A DNA stretch of 13,032 nucleotides from FLUQ01 sp031551515 (lineage in GTDB: Bacteria; Desulfobacterota; Desulfovibrionia; Desulfovibrionales; Desulfovibrionaceae), in NCBI GenBank assembly GCA_031551515.1, contig JAVBNL010000081.1:1-13032 (forward strand), read 5' to 3'. Made by a program: the position numbers and the translations under genes. Numbering within the stretch: the first letter of the stretch is position 1; every line of letters starts with the position of its first letter. Below the pieces are notes generated by a model. The model saw only the letters and a list, made by a program, of their open reading frames with translations, was not told the origin of the DNA and made no database searches. Shown here piece by piece: positions 12,959-13,032 of the stretch.

Positions 12959-13032
12959 ATGAGTGATAAAAACTGCTGCGCAATTCCTAAAAAAATCCGG
13001 GTCGTGGACATCACCGGCCGTGACGGCTTTCA
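12959..13032 (+). CDS. Pyruvate carboxyltransferase/HMG-CoA lyase-like protein, N-terminus only
   Basis: Twenty-four codons are visible before the window ends, starting MSDKNCCAIPKKIRVVDIT and running into GRDGF plus a partial CA- codon (Gln or His). 'VxDxTxRDGxQ' is the first beta strand of DRE-TIM metallolyase barrels: transcarboxylase 5S/oxaloacetate decarboxylase alpha/pyruvate carboxylase, HMG-CoA lyase, and isopropylmalate synthase-type enzymes. In these the Arg-Asp pair is catalytic or metal-binding. Which member it is cannot be told from this stub. GGGAG (12948-12952) lies 6 nt before the ATG. It sits beyond the terminator at 12800-12831, so it should have its own promoter, which I could not define clearly. 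Proximity to biotin uptake genes makes a biotin-dependent enzyme attractive but unproven. Confidence 0.6.
   Translation, partial: MSDKNCCAIPKKIRVVDITGRDGF

Overview
The window is GC-rich, densely coded bacterial chromosome. It most resembles a sulfate-reducing or related member of the Desulfovibrionaceae. That placement is inferred from protein flavour: a long (591 aa) formate-tetrahydrofolate ligase of the type I associate with Desulfovibrio, two Fe-S-flavoprotein-like NAD(P)H oxidoreductases, a TauE/SafE anion exporter and a DRE-TIM carboxylase/lyase-type gene. It was not tested by any search. The exception in composition is the first ~130 bases, which are AT-rich and look like the 5' end of an insertion sequence running off the left edge.

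Layout. (1) 1-170: start of a probable transposase on the minus strand, with two hairpins behind it. (2) 314-5825: six plus-strand genes with gaps of only 10-39 bases: fhs, an aldo/keto reductase, an Isf-like flavoprotein, a YprB-like DEDDy exonuclease, thpR (RNA 2',3'-cyclic phosphodiesterase) and a SAM methyltransferase. They may form one transcription unit that mixes one-carbon/redox metabolism with RNA processing. (3) 5934-6323: a small PAS-like protein whose 3' end overlaps the convergent gene. (4) 6296-8071, minus strand: lrgA-lrgB plus an ICMT-like membrane methyltransferase, probably one operon. (5) 8251-9030: a short-chain dehydrogenase. (6) 9048-10468, minus strand: bioN-like ECF transmembrane subunit, then a second Isf-like flavoprotein. 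(7) 10559-11832, plus strand: bioY and bioM overlapping by 7 bases, divergent from bioN. Together bioY, bioM and bioN give a complete biotin ECF transporter split across a 90-base divergent promoter region. (8) 11872-12666: TauE/SafE exporter, followed by a clear Rho-independent terminator. (9) 12959 to the right edge: the N-terminus of a pyruvate-carboxyltransferase/HMG-CoA-lyase-like enzyme.

How they work together. Formate activation (Fhs) supplies one-carbon units. BioMNY imports biotin, and the right-edge gene could belong to a biotin-dependent carboxylase or decarboxylase, although only its first 24 codons are visible. LrgAB and the exporter are membrane functions that need not be linked to the rest.

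I see no CRISPR array, tRNA, rRNA, phage genes or recognisable defence system. I did not find a convincing new multi-gene system. The points most worth checking are the aldo/keto reductase whose catalytic lysine appears to be threonine, the split bioN/bioYM arrangement with overlapping -10 boxes, the terminator that faces into the transposase, and a triplicated 11-bp repeat at the lrgB/methyltransferase junction.
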